Shown here: piece after piece, positions 1-13,495 of the stretch
Layout: every line of letters begins with the position of its first letter
How positions within the stretch are numbered: the stretch's first letter is position 1
Origin: Ananas comosus
Lineage: Eukaryota; Streptophyta; Magnoliopsida; Poales; Bromeliaceae
NCBI RefSeq assembly: GCF_001540865.1
Contig: NC_033621.1
Location: 16,033,018 to 16,097,017, forward strand
Direction of reading: 5' to 3'
Length of the DNA stretch: 64,000 nt
Translations under genes and position numbers: made by a program
Notes under the pieces: generated by a model
What the model was told of the DNA's origin: nothing
The model's database searches: none
What the model saw: only the letters and a program-made list of their open reading frames with translations

Positions 1-104
1 NNNNNNNNNNNNNNNNNNNNNNNNNNNNNNNNNNNNNNNNNNNNNNNNNNNNNNNNNNNNNNNNNNNNNNNNNNNNNNNNNNNNNNNNNNNNNNNNNNNN
101 NNNN
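1..104. other. Assembly gap (N run)
   Basis: All bases are N. The GC-rich block that follows is therefore cut off on its left side. Confidence 0.99.
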
Positions 105-1720
105 AAAAGAGAAGAGATGGGGCCAAATGGCCTGGGCGATCGGAGGAGGGCCCGCGTGGCAACATGGCGTTCGCGCATTTCGCCGAACTACGCCGAGGGC
201 GGCGTCCAGGTCCCCCTGCTGCGCGTGCGCGCGAGCAATGGCGTTTCTAGTGACGAGGTTGGCGGCCCGCAGCAGCTGCGTCGAGCAACAGCAGCGCGTC
301 GGCGACGAAGCCGGCCTGCCGTAGGCGTCGAGGAGGGCGGTGGCGACGAAGGGTCGGCGTCCGGAGGCCGACCGAGCGAGGGTCCGTGGGCGCAGCGGAG
401 AGGTCGACGCGGCGAAGTCGGCGGCGCCGCTCCCGCCGGCCTGAGGCCCGCCTCCTTCGCAAGCTCCCCCCTGACCCCCGCCTCTCCACCTCCGCCTCCT
501 CGCTACGCCGCGCCTACACGCGCCTCCTCGCGTCGCGTGCGCAGAGCTTCGCGACCGCCCGCCAACTGCCCATCGCCCGCCTCCCCTCGCCGCTCCGTCC
601 TTGTCGCGGCCGCCGCGGCGCTCGAGCCCCCGAGAAGTGAGCTCGTCGAGGTGGAGATAGAAGCCGCTTCGGCGTCCTCACCATCGCGGGCACGCTCAGG
701 CGCGCAGGACGCCGGCGCACCGTGGCTGTCCTCCGCGCTGCGGCGCGCCTTGCCGGGCACGCGGGTGCGCGGGGGGAGGACGCGGCGGCGCGCGGGCGCA
801 CGCGGCGCGGGGGCACGCTTCGCGCGGGCGCGCTCGGCGCACTCTGCGCAGGGGCACGCTTTGAGCGGGCGCGCATGGCGCATGCGGTCTGCTTCTTCTT
901 CGTCGTCGACGATGACGACAACGACGATGGTGGAGACGAAGGTGGAGAAGACGAAGATGGTGGAGACGACGATGGTGGAGAAGACGAAGATGGTGGAGAC
1001 GACGATGGTGGAGACGACGACGACGTGGGCGTGCTGCGGCTGCTTCTTCTTCGTCGTAATGGTGTAATGGTGCACCATTACACCATTAATGGTGTATGGT
1101 GCACCATTAATGGTGTAATGGTGTACCATTCCGCAGTCAGCGAAGCTGCGGAAGCGGCGGCGGTACCCGAGGAGCGCGACGTTCACCTCCTGCGTCTGGA
1201 GCAGCACCCTTTATTCTCCCCATTTTGTTTTTTCATCTTTTTTTTTATTTTTGTTTTTCTCCCCATTTTCTCTTTCTCTCATCATCATCATCATCTTCTT
1301 GGGTGTTTTTTTTTAAAATTTTAAATTTTTTAGTTTAAAGGTTTCTCTGAGGGGGGCGAGCGCTAAGAAGATCACGCGCGACGTCCTCCTCCAGAAGGTC
1401 TCCCACGAGCGTGGAGGACGGTGGCAGCGGAGGAGGAGCCTACGGCGTGGCCGCGGCGCCGGTGCGGGCCAGCCCGGCGGCTGCGTCGCGGAGGCGGTCG
1501 ACGCTGTCGGCCATGTTCTCGAGGCAATGGCGGACGGGGCCAGAGCCGGAGCCGAAGCGGGGGGGACGGCGGCGAGGCCGGAAGTCGCCGTGGCGTGCCC
1601 CGTGTTCTTACAGGAAGAAGAAGAAGAAGGAGAAGAAGAAGAGGGGAAAAAAAAAAGGTGTTCTAGCAGGAGGAAGAAGAAGAAAAAGAAAAAGGGAAGA
1701 AAAAATTGCTCCGCCTGACC
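105..1720. other. GC-rich, low-complexity block, possible captured gene fragments
   Basis: The block is strongly GC-rich up to about 880. It then has a GAC/GAT/GGT-type trinucleotide tract (about 900-1030), a palindromic patch (1058-1130), a second GC-rich part (about 1340-1610) and a purine tract (GAA/GAG, 1612-1830). Long open frames exist on both strands, including 316 codons at 117-1067, but they overlap in several frames and read as Arg/Ala/Ser-rich low complexity, as expected of GC-rich DNA with few stops. On the minus strand the stretch near 1480-1530 reads like a short helical protein segment (residues ENMADSVDRLRDAA), but I cannot assign a family. It resembles the GC-rich core of the Mutator-type element at 10638-11582. 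Confidence 0.4.
1058..1089. repeat. Perfect 32-bp palindrome in a TGGTG-rich patch
   Basis: The arm TAATGGTGTAATGGTG is followed directly by its reverse complement with no spacer. A second, imperfect copy of the same motif follows to about 1130. It could be a hairpin or the remains of a short foldback element. Confidence 0.8.
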
Positions 1721-1889
1721 TCCGCTTTTTTTTTCCGGCTGAAAAAAAATTAAAAGAACGAGAGAACGAAGAGGAGAGAGAAAAAGGAAAGAGAAAAAGT
1801 AATAAGGGCATTTTGGTCAGTTTGCTGAAAAAACGGACCGAATCTGCAAAAATGAAAAAGGTAGTTCGATTTTGCAAAAGTCCAAAATA

Positions 1890-2169
1890 AGTGAATTTTT
1901 TATGCAAATTGGCTTCTTTTTTTTTCTTTTTAACCAAAAGGGCATTCATGATTATTTTTTATTTTTGATCTTTAGAGGGGTATTGATAATAATTTCAACT
2001 TTTGAAGGACATTTGTGCTATAATGGCCTCCGGGAGGGGTATTGGTGAAATTATCCTATTATTGAACTATCCTAATCGATTATAACCCCTCTGTTGCATC
2101 AGTCCGACGTGGAAGCATCTTTATCCTTGCTTTAATGGTTGATGAGATGCACGGGATATTCCCACCACA

Positions 2170-2200
<31 letters not shown>

Positions 2201-3400
2201 TACAAAACAGGTACTCATTGGTCATAATAACTATAAAATATTCTCTATTCCCACATGCCATACAAGNTTTTATTAATTTAAAATAAATTAAAATATTTGT
2301 TACGTATATTTGCACGTACGCTCAACTAGTGTGTATATATAATATTTTAGTTTTTGATAAACCTCTCTCTTTTTTTTAATCAACAAAAAAGGCATCAACT
2401 AGTGTGTATATATAATATTTTAGTTTTTGATAAACCTCTCTCTTTTTTTTAATCAACAAAAAAGACATGGGTATAGTTATGTGATTTATTTTCAATTAAA
2501 TAGGAAAAAATTTAAATTGGTCATTTATTTCAAAACTAGGTATGGATACCCATGACTTCACTTGAACCCAATTTCGAACGGGGTGAGCTAGTGCTAAATA
2601 GAGGCGGTTTCAATTAGAGGCATAAAAAACGAAAGCCTAAGAACTCATATTCGGTTATGATTTTGGTCTATTGGGACAAAAAGTTTCTCTAAGAAACTTT
2701 ACTTCGAAGCTACTTTAGAACACTTAATTAACCCTATCCCTGAAATAACTAGCTTTTTCTTAACCCCTAACCAAACGGTAGCTTATAGTTGTGACCCCGT
2801 TCACCGGGAGGATCGGCATCGGGCCTTTCCTGCGCAGCTTGGAAGAAAGCTTTCCTGAACTGAATTCAACCTGAAACTGAAATCAAAACCATATAGAAAC
2901 GTATTTTATATCATATAATATAATATAATAAATATAATATAATATAACCTTTTAGATATTATTTAAAAAATTAATAGATATTAATTACTTATTTAAATAT
3001 TTTGTATATTAAATATTTAGATTCAGATATACAAAATTGTTTTGGAACACCCATTAATATCCCTACTATTGATAAGAGACAAATGGCAATAACTGTGATT
3101 TGAAAATTTTAACTCAATTTCAAATGAACTCTTAACTGATAGAGGACATTCATGATAACTTTTTACATATTGGAGGATATTCGTAATAATATCAATTTTA
3201 GAAGGATATTGATAAAATTATTTGTCCCTAAAAGGGCAACTATGAAATTATTCCAAACAAAAGAAAAAAAAATTATGCATCCAAATAAGCCCGAAAGATC
3301 TAATAGAAAACAATTCTGGAGTAATTTTAGCACTCTCATTTCACATGCATGATAGAGATCTAGTGAACAACGGAATGTGTATTGACAAAAGATGTACACA
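1890..3400. other. AT-rich intergenic region with small repeats, no gene seen
   Basis: There is no supported gene. Contents: phrases of the form 'gggcattttggtca' and 'gagggtattgataataa' (about 1800-2060 and 3140-3260) that resemble ends of old DNA transposons; an AAT microsatellite at about 2168-2199; a single N at 2266; a tandem duplication at 2323-2468; and a TATAA-type AT run at 2910-2950. The stretch 2520-2880 differs in composition from its surroundings, but I cannot assign it. Confidence 0.6.
2323..2468. repeat. Tandem duplication, two copies of a 73-bp unit
   Basis: The unit beginning CAACTAGTGTGTATATATAA at 2323 recurs at 2396 and is nearly identical over its whole length. The last bases differ (ggcat versus gacat). 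Confidence 0.9.
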
Positions 3401-3935
3401 GGTAGAACAGAGATAGAAGACAGAAATTTGCGGCACTAAACAACAAATGCGGAATTTGATCCCAAAAGCCTCTTGGAATGAAGAGGCTTAGGAATGGCAT
3501 TGCTCAAATACAGTATGAGTCAAAATTAACTCATAAAATAACTTTCAAGCAACATGATACAAAAGTACATAGTCAAAACCGAAAATGAGGAAACAGACCC
3601 ATCTTTCTTCAAGATTCAGCTCACTCCTAGTTAGTATATGCTGTACAGAAATCAACCTCAGGATCTAAAATCTAAAAACATGAACAAAACCCTTCAATGC
3701 CCACACGCACAAGGATTTCCTCTCCGAATAACTCTAGGAGAGATGCACTGCATGCCCTTTTCCACACATCATATGAAAGATGACCATTATAATTGGCCGT
3801 GATAACTAGCCTACACCATTATATTTATCATCCCAAGAATGTTTGCATCCTTATATTTAGCAACCTGTCAAGACATACACTCATAACAGGAGAGGTAGCC
3901 AATTTACTTCTTGACCAAAATATGCTTTTGCTCCA
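3400..3935 (-). other. Probable 3' UTR and flank of the NAT gene
   Basis: This is unique-looking, gene-free sequence directly downstream of the stop codon. I cannot place the poly(A) site. No repeat is recognised here. Confidence 0.4.
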
Positions 3936-4157
3936 TTATAGGCCAACCCACTTAACCCATCTAAATGCTTGCCCAACTTTAAAAGGCAACTCATAGTCCC
4001 TTGATACAGCTGGTTCTCTTCTTGCCACCTCTGCTTCCGACCATAGATATACGCCGCGCTCTTGCCGGCTACCAGGAACAGTATTATCAAGTATGACCGC
4101 TATGAGAAATGCAATCACCATGTTGAACGATAGCAATGTGTTGAGAACATAATTAAG
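3936..4157 (-). CDS. NAT11: NAT exon 10 with stop (residues 544-616)
   Basis: The acceptor is CTCAG|CTT. It encodes the last helix ([19 protein letters not shown]), the clade-typical [14 protein letters not shown] and the C-terminal FRWVKWVGL, with TAA at 3938-3936. The intron before it (4158-5389) contains a MITE. Confidence 0.92.
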   Translation of the reverse strand, partial: LNYVLNTLLSFNMVIAFLIAVILDNTVPGSRQERGVYLWSEAEVARREPAVSRDYELPFKVGQAFRWVKWVGL

Positions 4158-7100
4158 CTGAGAAAAAAAAGAAAGAAAAATGAATAGGGACACGTATAAC
4201 AAAAGGGAAAACTCCAATTCATCCCTCCTACCACATAATGCATTTTCACTTACCACTTGTGGTTTAAAAGTGCCACTTTGCTACCCTATGGTTTTAAGTG
4301 AGAGATCAAAATGCTATAATTTACAAACCATAGGGTAAAACTTCGATTTGAATTTTTAGTTGTCCTATGGTTTATAAAACATACAACTTTACCATCCTAT
4401 TTAATGGCGTGTCCTTACAGTAAAATAAAGACAAGCATAGGGTAGCAGAGTGAAACTTTTCAAACCATAAGTGAAAATGCACCACAAAGGGGGCTAATTG
4501 AAGTTTAACCATAAAATAACTAAAAATCTATATATGACAAATCAAAGTGGCCAGCATGTCCATGTTATGTAGCATGAGCTGTAATGAATTAACCATTCTG
4601 ACTGGGAAAAGTAAGCAATCGTCGTTACATTATACAATCGTTGGTAATTTTTCCTGCTAAAGATAGCTAATGGTTCACTATGAAGCTGTCTTATCCAATG
4701 ATCAACCTGGTAAACAGTCCCCAACCTTAACAGGTATTGCAAGGTCTCATCCAGGATAACATTAAAGTGTCATGAAATTAGCGTCGGTCATGCCTATCAA
4801 ACTTTTCAGATAATCAGCAGAGTAACCCAGAAGATAACCCCAATAATTGCTCATTATGTAATGTCTATACCCACGGCCAAACTTGAAGGACCTCATCTAA
4901 ACATTTCGATCTATTCTCATTATTTACTATTTGCAGAGGTTTGAAATCACAGAATTTTAGTCAAACAAAGCTGTTCGAGACAACCCCAAGGACCTCATCT
5001 AAACATATAGATCGAGTCTCATTATTTACTATTTGCAGTGATTGTGAAATCGCAGAATTTTGATCAAACCAAGCTGTTGAGCATGGAAACATGCAATAAC
5101 AGTTGTATTGCATGATTATATATGAGCAAACTCATGAGCACAAATTATTGAGTGGTTCAAAGTTCAAACTAAACTAGGGCAAATTATTATGTGTTTATCA
5201 AACATATGAGAGTATGTGCATGAGAACCTATCTGAAAATTTATAAAGAAATAGTTATGCGACTTGTTATCGCTCATCCAAAATTTAGAAAAGATAGTGCA
5301 AAATGTGGTTGTAGCTGAGAAGTGGAAACGCTAGCAAGTAGAAAATTTGTTTAACCCAGAGCTCGTTGATGAAAATGTCAGGAACATACCCCACCATATC
5401 CAGTACGCAAAGGTCCATGAGACGCAACAACATATGGTTGGAAGTAACTTGGAACTGATGGATTTGCGTTGGGGCTGAGCCCATATTGCTGAAAATACGA
5501 AGGCACGGACAAGGAGAAAAATAAAGCCAACCCAACTATGATACTGTTTCTGGAGCTTCCGGTCACACTGTAACGAAGGTTGGATAAGCCAAGAGCAGTA
5601 AGCATGGCCCACATAAAGCAAAGGAGTGCAGCAATCATGACATCAGGAATTGAAGCAATAAAGCCGCCGACTTTACCTGCACACATATGAGAGACAACAA
5701 ATTCTGGTAAGAACAACAACACTAAGAAGAATTCTTGCATGCAGATGATAAGACTATTTTTTAAAACTTTTTGCAGGCTTCTTGCACGAACTGGTTATAC
5801 ATGCGCTTATATGCCAACCATAGCATCGTAAACTGTGGCTTACCAACAAAAGAAAGAAGTATCATAACAACAGCGCCAAATTCAACAGCTCTGCGGCTAC
5901 CCATTTTGGTTACAGCAATGGTGTGCACATTCTCTGTAAGTGTAGTCGACCCAAGTCCAGTTCCCCAGAGGCCAGCCAAAACACTAGAAATACCTTCCAT
6001 ACCAATTCCCCTGCTGACAACTCCAGGCGTAGGTGGTCTTGATGCTACAAACAAGGATGATGCATGGTATGAACCAACCTTAAGCAGAAACCCAAAAAGA
6101 ATTTATTAGGAAAGTGCAAATAGGAAGCCCCAACAAACAACAAGAATAGTTTCAATCCTTTTCGCAGGAAAAACAATACAGTAAGCATTTATGAATTGAA
6201 CTTCAATTTTTCAGGAAGGTCACATTAGGGTCTGAAAATGGCTTCAGGGAGAGAAGTATTAAATTTATTCTATTTAATTATGCTATAATAGACCACTGGT
6301 CAATGTTTTATTCACTGCATTGTCGTGACTAGTCCATTCAATCAATCTTTTCTCTTTAACTAAGGTTATTTATTCAATTATTTTGATTTTACACATTGTA
6401 TTGAATAATTAGATGCCCTTATTAACTAGTTTTGAAGTTTTACAAATAACAACTACACTACGTATATCAAATTTACCTAGTTGTCGTAGAATTAAGAGCG
6501 TTAGAAAATTTTCACTAGACACCGTGTTCCCACTGAACCAATACAGCTAATACAGCCGCCGACACCACTCTTTTATCCCTTCCTTACTTTACCTTCCCCC
6601 ACCCTCTCACTTTTCCTCACTTTACCTTCCTAGCCATATGCGGCAGCAAGGGTCTGATAGCAGCACCATGTAGTAGTAATAATGATGATGGTGATACTGA
6701 GGGCAGTAGAGCAGAAGATGGAGAGTCAGTAATAGTGAGAAGATAAGAGAGAAAAATAGTGGCAGTTGATGAGCAATTGTTGGTAATTGTGGCAGCAAAA
6801 TGGTGGTATTCAATGCCAGTATTAGTGATGGTAGAGATTATGGTAGATCGGTGGTTACAGTGATTGAAGAGGAAGGAGATTGAACAAGAAAGAGGTGACT
6901 ATCATTTTGACTAATTATATTTATATACAAATACTCCTTTCGTCTAACAATATCTTAATAGATGCGACCTATTTTGAAATTCTATAACAAGTAGAATAGT
7001 ACTAAAAGTTCACTGCAAGGAAATATTTAAAATCTATCAGTAATTTCATGTAAAACTTTTCTTTTCTTTTTCTTTTAGGAAACAAAAACCATCCACTTGG

Positions 7101-10100
7101 ATTGAGGTTTCTGGACCTACAGCCGTTTCATGAAGAAAGAGGAGTCTCCCAAACATAGCACTGTACTAACACCCAGACGTTTATAGACACCTTTACAGCC
7201 AAGCAACCAAAATTGCACATAGGATTTCATGCAACATTTATATCTGCGAGTCGATACAAGGAACATTTTATTAATTGTTTCATATTAAGAATTTAGAGAG
7301 AAGGTTTTCAAAAAACTTGGACTGAAAAATGGTTTTAGTGCAGGAAGAGCATCTAAGAGGACTAATGTTTCTGATGTTTGTCAGTATCACAAGTAGCATG
7401 ATAAACAACAACGAAATAGATATACAAAATGAACAGTGGAACTTACAGAGTCAATTATTGCAATAACCGATACAGCACACATCACAAGGGCCATTTTCCA
7501 ATTAAAGACAGGTGTGCCCCACTGCAGAGGATATGGGAACCTGAACCAGGGTGAAGATTTTAACGCATGAGAGGTATCAACACGGCAGTGTTTCATTCTT
7601 GGTACGTGCTTCCTGCAGTAAGGCGATACACTGTTTGAGGCAGGCACATTCATGTCACAACCTCTATAGTTGTATACTCCAGTTTCTGTGAGAAGAAAAG
7701 CAATAGCCCATGTGATACCCAGGGCAAGAGGAACCTGAAGGTCACAAAAAGGGCAGCTAGTAATCCTGATTCACCAATGGTTTTCAGATTACACTTTGTA
7801 ACAGAGTTTCAATAACCAATAAATAAATGTGGATAATAAAAAAAGGCATCTAAAACCTCACCGCATAGATTAAAAATATTCGATAACCAAATAACTTTAT
7901 CTTTCGAAGATACTGCAACAAGAAATAAAGGCAGCTTAGTCAACCGGAAGAAAAAAAAAAATAGCAGCAAATACAATTTTTCAAAATTAAATTGCATAAT
8001 CTACAATGATAAGGACGCGACACGAGAATACTCACAAGTGAAAAGACAATGACCAGAAATATTTGTAAAAGACCGATCTCCAAACAGGTTCCTACTTTAG
8101 TAAAACCATAACTGAAAAAGGAAAGCCCAATAGCTGCAATAGTTGGAGACACAACAACTGGATTTATCAACCTGAGACAAGAAAAGAAAAGAGGTGAGCG
8201 AAAAAGAATTGAGTCAGAATGCTATAAATGTGCAAATGCAAGGTAGAATGTAGCTTAGGAGCATGTTGCATAGAAGTTCAAACATTACAAGTATGGCACT
8301 ATTTACAAGAAAATAGTATAGATTAATTTCAGATGTATGTTAATGACATAAAGTCAAGGATTAAAGTCCCGTGGCACGGAGTCGTGCCGGAAACTTGCCA
8401 GCACGGTAAGGCGCGGTGCGTGCCGGCTGATGCATGCCGGTCACAAAAAATATATGTGTGCCGACACGTAATGGCATGAAATATATATTTTCTTTAGCAA
8501 CAAATTATATCAATTATTTATTATGTGTTTTTATCAAATCTTTTGAACTTTATTGAGAAAATTACTTACTAATTTCAAGAATAGAAGGTTTTGAATTGTG
8601 CCAATGGCACGGGGGCTGTATCGTGCCGATATCTTGCTGGCACGATATGCCACGGTGGATATAGCCCATGCCAATGGACACTTTAATCCTTGTGTAAAGT
8701 CATCAATTATGTTATAAATGTAAGAAAATTTTTTAATATAATTTAATATTTATATTATATTATATATGTACCATTTGATGTGTATGAGGCAAGAAAGTGT
8801 GGTTCTTCGGATGAGTGCAGGTTCTTCATATTACTGCGGTTCAAATATAAAGGTCCAAGTGACTAGTTAACCGCCAATTGAAATTTGAATTGACATAAGT
8901 AGTCATTGTGGTCATTATTCATATGAATTAAACCTTGCATCCTTTTGAGTTGGACACGGTCATAACCATCTTGTGGCAAATTGAGTTGCAACGTTTCAGT
9001 TTTGAATAGTCACTTGGAATAAGCATATATGTTCACATTCTGATCCAGTCAATAAACAATAAGTCCTGAGCACTGAAACAGATAACAACAGTGTTGTATA
9101 CAAATGCTCTCCAGTCTCTCATTATTCTCAGTTCCTAACGACTTAATAATTGTAGAGCGCTCTTGGTTTGACTTTGTGTGCGCAAATGCAGTCAGAGATC
9201 ATGCTTCATTGTGCGCAAATGCAGTCAGAGATCATGCTTCATTGTTCCTAGGAGGCTATTTATTGACTCGGTGAGCAGATAGTGAAATAGGTATGAAATA
9301 GAAAGATGAAAAAGGCTTCAAGGCGTGTAACAATGCCACTTTCCTTAAGGCTTAATCCGTCCCCACCGTTCAATCAATTTGGTGTGCACAGGGTCAACGA
9401 ACAACCTCCCAGGATACAATGAAGCATAAACCTCAACTGCATTTACACACACGAAGTCGAGCCTTTGAACACTCACTCGATTAAGTTGTCAAAAGAAATA
9501 GAATAAGAAAATAAGAATGGAATTATTATGAATGGAGACTAAAACTCTTCAACTGTTTCTATTTCTTTTCGTTTCTGCAACCAATGCTGTGGACTTATAT
9601 AGACCACGAACGGGTGCTTCATGAAGTGACTATTCATGAACGGGTGTTTCATGAAGTGGCCCTTCAATTGTGACTTTTTATTTGATCATAACTACCAATT
9701 AGTTTTATGAGTCAAGTGCAATGAATGTAAGAATTAATTCCAGCGGACATATACTCGAAGAGACACATTATAAAGATGTGTCTTTTCATGTCATATCATT
9801 TCACTAAAAGTCACATCCTTTCACATTCACTCTAAGAGTCACATCCTTTGATTAGGGTTGCATCCACTCACTAAAGGTTGCATCCATTCACTATGGATCG
9901 CATCCATTCACTAAAAATTAAAGAACAAAATATATTATTTTAAAAATTTCCTTACAGTTCCCCACCAATTTTTAAAATACATCAAAATACAAAATAAAAC
10001 AAAATCAAAAATCAAAAATCAAAAATCAAAAAATTCTAAACAACTTGACAAAATCGTATGCATAGGTGTAGGTGTATTAAAACTTGAACCTACACTTAGG

Positions 10101-12570
10101 GTGCGTTTGGTTCCACGTAAAATTGTGGAAAAAAAAATTTCGGTGGACAAAAAATTTTCGGTGGAAAAAATGTTTTACGTCGTTTATGTTTGGTTTGTAG
10201 GAAAAGAAAAGTAATTTTTCATGACTGTTGTTCGGTTGAAAGGAAAAAATTTATAAAAAGATATTTAATATATATTTTTTTATTATTATATATATTATTA
10301 ATATATATATATATATTATTATAATAATTTTTATTTATAGATTAAATATATTTAAAATTACAATAAACATATTATATAGTATATAAGAGTTATATATTTA
10401 GATATTAATAAATATATTATATATTTTCGGTTGTTTGGTTGAAAGAACAAAAAAAAGGAAAAAAACAAATAGAAAATAATTATATATTCTTTTTATTATT
10501 ATATACATTGTATATTATTAATATACAATAATTATTATACTATATATATTATTATTATAGGTTTTTTATAAATAAATAAATATAAAATATATTATACAAT
10601 AAGTATATAATATATACATGATAGTATATTATATTTAGGGTTATTTGCATACCCCTGCAAACATAGTGAATTGCGGAAATATCCCTGCAAAACGGAAACT
10701 CCATAAGTTGTCCCTGCAAAAGTCCTAATTTATGCAGATATGTCCCTTTGATTAACATCTGTTAGAGAACTGTTTATTTTTTAACAGTTTTCATGTGAAA
10801 TGACCATTTTGCCCTCACAAATATATCCCTCCAAAAGCATCTTCCCCTTCTCTTTCTCTTCCTCTTCCTCTTCGGGCCGCCGGAGCGGATGGCGGCGACG
10901 ACGCGGGTTGAGCTCGCTGGCGACAAAGAAGAGGGAAGAGAAAGAATAAGAGGAAGAAAAAAAAGGAAGAGGAAGAAGGAGAGGAATAGGGAGAGGAAGA
11001 GGGAAGAGAAAGATGAAGAGGGAAAGGGTTCGCCGCCGCGCGCCGCCGCCGCATCTCCTCCCTTGCCGGCGACGAAGAAGAGGGAAGAGGAAGAGGAAGA
11101 GGAAAAGAATGAGGGAGAGGAAGAAGAAAAGGGAGATGGAGAGGGTTCGCCGCCGTCGTCGCATCTTTTCCCTCGCCGGCGATGAAGAAAAGGGAAGAGG
11201 AAGAGGCGATGAAGAAAAGCGAAGAGGAAAAGGGAGAGGAAGAAGAAGGGAGAAAATGGAAGAGGGAGAGGAAGGAGGAAAAGAAAGAGAGAGGGTTCGC
11301 CGTCGCCGCCGTCGTCGCTGCTGCCGCCGCCCTCGCCGGCGACGAAGAAGAGGGAAGAAGAAGAGGAGGAAGAAGAAGAAGGGTAGGATCGTAAATTTAC
11401 GTTATAATTAACCATGGTTAAGTACTTTAACCGTGGTTAACGAAAATTTTCTAACAGTCCTTAACGGCAGGGACATATCTGCATAACTTTAGACTTTTGT
11501 AGGGATAACTTATGGAGTTTCCGTTTTGCAGGGATATTTCTGCAATTCACTATGTTTGTAGGGACGTGTATGCAAATAACCCTTATATTTAGTACTATAA
11601 AGCAAATCACTATATATTTATAAATCATATTTATAAGGGGCAATTGCTTATTTATAAATATAATATTATATAGTAATATATTTATATAAAAATAAAATAA
11701 TATATATATATATAATATTATATATATTATATAGTAATATATTTATATAAAAATAAAATTATATATATATATGTATATATAGAGCTAGGCTCCTATGCTT
11801 TCGAAAGTACGAAGGCCTCCGTGCTTGTAAGTTGTTTTCGATGATGGGACGTTCGATTCGGCGATCGGTTCCGTTATACATGATCTACGCTATTAGAACT
11901 ATNCACTATTCCACCTACTACCACCTACCACCATCATCTCAACCTTACATCTCTCCATTCAATAGCTAAAAATTCAAAAGCACTATCCTCTTTGTGCTTT
12001 TGAGAGTATTCTAGCTCAACTCTATATATATATAGAACTAGGCTCCTATGCTTTCGAAAGTACGGAGGCCTCCGTGCTTGTAAGTTGTTTTCGATGATGG
12101 GACGTTCGATTCGGCGATCGGTTCCGTTATACATGATCTACGCTATTAGAACTATCTAGAAACCAAATTTCATAATTTTTTGACTTAGTTTGCCTAGTGA
12201 ACGAGTAGCCTCAAAATGAACGGCTGAAAATAAAAATCTCATAAAAACAGTGATAAATGACTCAAATTGCAAATCGGAAGTATTGTTCTTGCTATTGATG
12301 TTAAGTAGAATTTTCTATTAAATTTTCATGTAATTTGGATACTTCTATACCGTTGAACTTAAAAATGTGCCGCATCGGCCTTTAAAATAGTCATTTTTGG
12401 GACCTTTTGATCGCTTAGTAAATGATATCAAAAAATTATAAAATTTGATTTCTAGATAGTTCTAATAAGGTAAATTATACCTAAGGGAGCCGATCGTCGA
12501 ATTGGATGTCCTATCATCGAAAATAATTTACAAGCACGGAGGCTCCGGTACTTTCCTAAGTATAGTAGAC

Positions 12571-12639
<69 letters not shown>

Positions 12640-13437
12640 TTGTAAAATATTATAAAATTTATTTATTTATAAATATATCAGTGCTCTCTTGAGCGGCCTC
12701 CACACACGCCGAAAGAGAAAGGACAACGAATAAAAAGAGGGTCAAATAATTAATGCTATTGCTTTACACCATGCATGTTGCAATTTAAAAAAGGAAAAGA
12801 GATTAGCAGTACTTTTGTCGCATCAAAACGCATCCACCTTCTACATATTATATTTTGTTGGCTTGGTTAAACTGTGTTATCATATAATTTGTTTACATTT
12901 TAATTAAATTATCAAATAGAATATTACGTACTATGATTCGAAAAAATCGAGAACCAAAATACCACGTATCTCATAATTCAAATAAAAAATTATAATTAAT
13001 TAAAATTTGAGAATTAGAACGTCACACATCTTATAATTTGAGTTCGAAATTGCGATGAAATAAAGTTGGAATCTTCACCTTTTATTAAGATAAGGATTGG
13101 GAAGGGTAATATGATTTTCAGCGGGCCCAACACGGTGGAAAAACCGGGGAAAAGCACCAATAAGATCAAACCCAAAACAAGAACTATAACAACTCTACTC
13201 ACACCCTCTAGCAGATGTAAATAGGGGACAAGAGCAAAAAAACAAAAATAACAGGGGAAAGATCAAGAAGGACGGCTCAGTGACAAATCAGGGAACATCA
13301 AGCCAAGTCTTTCGTCTTCAGCTTTTATTAAGATAAGGATTCGAATGGCTAATATGATTTTCAGCGGGCCCAACACGGTGGAAAAACAACGGACTTTGTG
13401 AGTGGNNNNNNNNNNNNNNNNNNAAACACCATAGCCG

Positions 13438-13495
<58 letters not shown>

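Noticed and set aside
117..1067. Open frame of 316 codons in the GC-rich block
   Set aside because: Several long frames overlap on both strands, the product is low-complexity, and the end is a simple GAC/GGT repeat. I see no domain.
2520..2880. Possible organellar insertion
   Set aside because: Composition is unlike its flanks, but I could not match it to a named plastid or mitochondrial gene, so no call was made.
10774..11415. Open frame of 213 codons, Ser/Phe/Leu-rich
   Set aside because: It is the pyrimidine-rich strand of the Mutator-type core, a composition artefact.
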